Source of the DNA: a virus
Direction: 5' to 3' (one strand)
DNA length: 22,974 bases
IMG/VR virus record: IMGVR_UViG_3300035206_000484
Span: 1-22,974 of that record
The position numbers and the translations under genes are program-made. Of the stretch, positions 20,594 to 22,974 are shown in pieces. Each line of letters starts with the position of its first letter. The first letter of the stretch is position 1. The notes beneath the pieces were generated by a model. It searched no databases and was not told the DNA's origin. It saw only the letters and a program-made list of their open reading frames with translations.

Positions 20594-22974
20594 TGGCCCA
20601 GGACATAAGCGGGACTTCACTGGCGACGAACGTCGAAGACGACAAGCGGGATGTTGACTTCACGGTCGAAGTACAATGGAACGGAACGGACTGGGTCGAC
20701 GAAACAGCGAATGTGAAATCGCTTTCCTGGTCGGAAGCCTTTGCGCCCCCTGAAGAATCTGTCATTCGGCCTGGTGGCGGGTTCGCGAACGAAGCAACCC
20801 TGACACTGTTCAACAATGATGCACGATACAGCCCCTATAACACAGGGTCGGCGATCGCGGCTAACATCTACAATGGGCGATACTACCTGACGGCGGTTCG
20901 AGTGAAGGCTGGGTTCGAATCGGAACTTCTGACTGTCTTCACGGGCTACATATTTGACGCCGACTTCACGTCACGGAAGAACGAAGTCACTTTCACCTTG
21001 CGGGATCGTTCAGCGACGATCCTGGAAGTGAAGGGTACGACGGAAATGAAAGAAGGCATTTCGACCGACGCCTGGCTGGTCATTCTGTGTGGCCTGGTGT
21101 CGATCGCTGGGGGCGACCAGGTCTTCGATAAGGGGACGGTTATCCTTCCCTTCGCCTGGCTGGACGACGAATCGGTCTGGGAACAGATGGCACTTGCGGC
21201 GGCGGCTGAAGGCGGCTGGGTGTACTTCGACTGGGGTGGCAAACTGCACTTCGAGAACGGCGCGCACTGGGCGAATCACGATACCAGTATCTATACATTC
21301 GATCGGGATCACTACTCCGACCTTCAGCCCCAGCATCGACCGGACGAAGTCTATAACGAAGTGACTGTCGAATACAGCCCCCGTGTCGAAGGTGCGGCCC
21401 AGGACTTGTGGAACCTGGAACGTCCGATCACGATCGGGCCTTCAGGGACGTTCGACTTGGTCGCGCGGTTACAACTTCCAGCGACGGCGATCTACACGCC
21501 GACCGAATCCTATGACTTCAGCGCGGCCCTGGTCACGGGCGACAATTCAGACGGCGACCTTTCCATCAGCGGCGAATCGAAATACGGCCAGCGATACGAA
21601 TGTACGCTGACGAACGACAATGCTAATCATTCGATCATCGTGACGAAGTTCAGGGTTCGGGGGGTCCCGATCCTGGGGGAACCGTCGGAAGAAATCACGG
21701 CCACGGGCGTGGCAACCTTTGTCACACAGACGCGGAACCTTCCCGTCAGGGCGAATGTCTTAGTTCAGACTTCGGCCCAGGCGTCGGCCCTTGCGAACTT
21801 CCTGGTCGACCGATACCAGAACCCGCGACACCTCATGTCGATCAGCGGCGCGCCGGCTGTCCCCTGGCTGGAACTGGGGGATCGGGTCACGGTTCAGGAA
21901 CCGGATCATTTCACGGGCGGATACTCGGATCGGATCGGGTTCATCGTGTCGAAGTCGTTTCATCTGGGTCATGGTCAGCCGTTCACGATGGACGCCGAAG
22001 TAATCGGGCTGGGCGGGATGCTCCAGTCGACGGATTACTTCCTTCTGGACACGCATAAGTGGGGAACGGGGGCCGGATCGGGCTATCTGTGGTATGGCGG
22101 AACAGTCGAAGAATCCTGGACAGAAGTCCCTGACGTGGCGACCGGCGACATTCTGTCAGCCCATTATCTGGCGACCCTGGCCGCGAATCTGAACTATGTC
22201 CACGGCCTTCTTATGGGACATGAACACGTCACGGCCTGGTACTTCGGATCAGACGGGACGGCCCCGAATACGACCATCTTCGAAGGGGCGATCTGGCATC
22301 AGTACAGATACCTTCGCTATGACTGTGTCGTGGCTGGGGGCGAAACGATCCAGATCAATGTCAACAGTACGCTTGTGGCAACTGCGACGCCAGGCGCGCC
22401 GAATGGGGTTGCCGACCTAAACGCCCTGGGTCTTTCGACGGGGACGTTTTACGACGTGGACTGCGTCGCGTCGGGCAGCGGGTGCTATATAAACGAACTA
22501 GCGCAACAGGGCGATTCAGCGGTCAGCCCGACCGAACCGACCTTCCCCACGTTCACGGACGGGGCTGTGTCCGACTACGCCGATCTGAATCTGATAAAGG
22601 ACGGAATCGCCTGGATCAAAGATCGCGCGGCCCAGCCCCAACTTCCGCATATCGCGCGGCTGAAGTCACAACGGCCTGGGGCGTGGACGGAAGACGAATT
22701 CGTCGATAACTACATCCTGAATTTCAGGGGAACGGTTCGTCATCGGTTCAATACGCTGGCCTGGAAAACGATATATCATCCAGCGAACTTCAGTAACAAG
22801 GGCAAGATGCAGATTCGGATCCGCGTCGATTCGGCGTCGGCGGGCCAGTATTATGACACGAAGGAAAAGGGCGAAGCCTATGATGACCTGACAGAAACAG
22901 GGACGATCACTTCCTTGTCTGGTCTGTCGGCCCTAGACCTGGCCCTGGTCGAAGTGTATTGTCGGCACGAACTA
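20593..22974 (+). CDS. Large tail tip/hub or minor tail protein, 3' end missing
   Basis: ATG 20593 overlaps the preceding TGA. I translated every codon to the right edge and found no stop, so at least 794 residues are encoded and the gene continues outside the window. Residues about 1-160 are a beta domain (ATLTLFNNDARYSPYNTGS, LLTVFTGYIFDADF, VTFTLRDRS) of the kind found at the start of siphovirus tail-tip proteins. Residues about 160-480 follow the plan of a baseplate-hub-like protein (AAAAEGGWVYFDWGGKLHFEN, ISGAPAVPWLELGDRVTV, FIVSKSFHLGHGQPFTMDAEVIGL). After about residue 485 the sequence changes to Gly/Thr-rich beta stretches resembling receptor-binding or fibre-like parts. It probably contacts the host surface. 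The start of a cleavage or lysozyme domain is not seen. Confidence 0.75.
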   Translation, partial: MAQDISGTSLATNVEDDKRDVDFTVEVQWNGTDWVDETANVKSLSWSEAFAPPEESVIRPGGGFANEATLTLFNNDARYSPYNTGSAIAANIYNGRYYLTAVRVKAGFESELLTVFTGYIFDADFTSRKNEVTFTLRDRSATILEVKGTTEMKEGISTDAWLVILCGLVSIAGGDQVFDKGTVILPFAWLDDESVWEQMALAAAAEGGWVYFDWGGKLHFENGAHWANHDTSIYTFDRDHYSDLQPQHRPDEVYNEVTVEYSPRVEGAAQDLWNLERPITIGPSGTFDLVARLQLPATAIYTPTESYDFSAALVTGDNSDGDLSISGESKYGQRYECTLTNDNANHSIIVTKFRVRGVPILGEPSEEITATGVATFVTQTRNLPVRANVLVQTSAQASALANFLVDRYQNPRHLMSISGAPAVPWLELGDRVTVQEPDHFTGGYSDRIGFIVSKSFHLGHGQPFTMDAEVIGLGGMLQSTDYFLLDTHKWGTGAGSGYLWYGGTVEESWTEVPDVATGDILSAHYLATLAANLNYVHGLLMGHEHVTAWYFGSDGTAPNTTIFEGAIWHQYRYLRYDCVVAGGETIQINVNSTLVATATPGAPNGVADLNALGLSTGTFYDVDCVASGSGCYINELAQQGDSAVSPTEPTFPTFTDGAVSDYADLNLIKDGIAWIKDRAAQPQLPHIARLKSQRPGAWTEDEFVDNYILNFRGTVRHRFNTLAWKTIYHPANFSNKGKMQIRIRVDSASAGQYYDTKEKGEAYDDLTETGTITSLSGLSALDLALVEVYCRHEL

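Overview
The window is a stretch of a double-stranded DNA tailed-phage genome (or a prophage or metagenomic phage contig). It has HK97-type capsid genes and a long non-contractile (siphovirus-like) tail. Every gene I can support is on the + strand, tightly packed, with many ATGA/TGATG stop-start overlaps. No bacterial housekeeping gene, tRNA, rRNA, integrase or CRISPR array is visible. The host cannot be named from the sequence. The style of the tail proteins and of the methylase faintly recalls phages of uncultured Chloroflexota-like bacteria, which is only an impression.

Layout: (1) 1-1514, the end of an early/accessory block: a PD-(D/E)XK nuclease-like protein cut by the left edge, a small Cys-rich protein, a degenerate HAD-like protein and an unknown protein. 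(2) 1551-4382, a 943-residue adenine-specific DNA methyltransferase of the Eco57I/type IIG kind. It lacks a nuclease domain and differs strongly from its flanks in word composition, so it is probably a recently acquired moron-like gene. (3) 4383-4561, a non-coding junction with a good sigma70-type promoter and a leader hairpin. (4) 4562-8012, packaging: small terminase with Cys/His motif, large terminase, SPP1-type portal. (5) 7987-12986, head: an unknown protein, a MuF head protein fused to a zinc metallopeptidase-like domain (HEVGH), an acidic small protein, scaffold, capsid cement/decoration protein and major capsid protein. (6) 13014-15812, connector block: head-tail adaptor, head closure, HK97 gp10-like protein and tail terminator, interrupted by four small membrane-anchored proteins that may be a displaced lysis or membrane module. 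(7) 15823-22974, tail: two tandem paralogous tail-tube proteins, a tail assembly chaperone probably extended by a +1 ribosomal frameshift, tape measure, a small distal-tail protein and a large tail/hub protein running off the right edge.

The most unusual signal is not a gene. The trinucleotide GAG/CTC is strongly depleted on both strands throughout the phage backbone. By eye there are 8 occurrences in 5161-7980, against 28 in only 900 bases of the methyltransferase gene. Glu is almost always GAA and Leu almost never CTC, although Lys prefers AAG and other C-ending codons are favoured. The depletion even seems to reach the ribosome binding sites, many of which read GGGGG instead of GGAGG. This suggests evasion of, or adaptation to, a host system that recognises a GAG-containing motif. 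The methyltransferase inserted next to the packaging genes may be linked to it or may be a later arrival. Other points of interest are the MuF-metallopeptidase fusion, the +1 frameshift, the duplicated tail-tube gene and the near-perfect 54-bp duplication in the tape measure gene.
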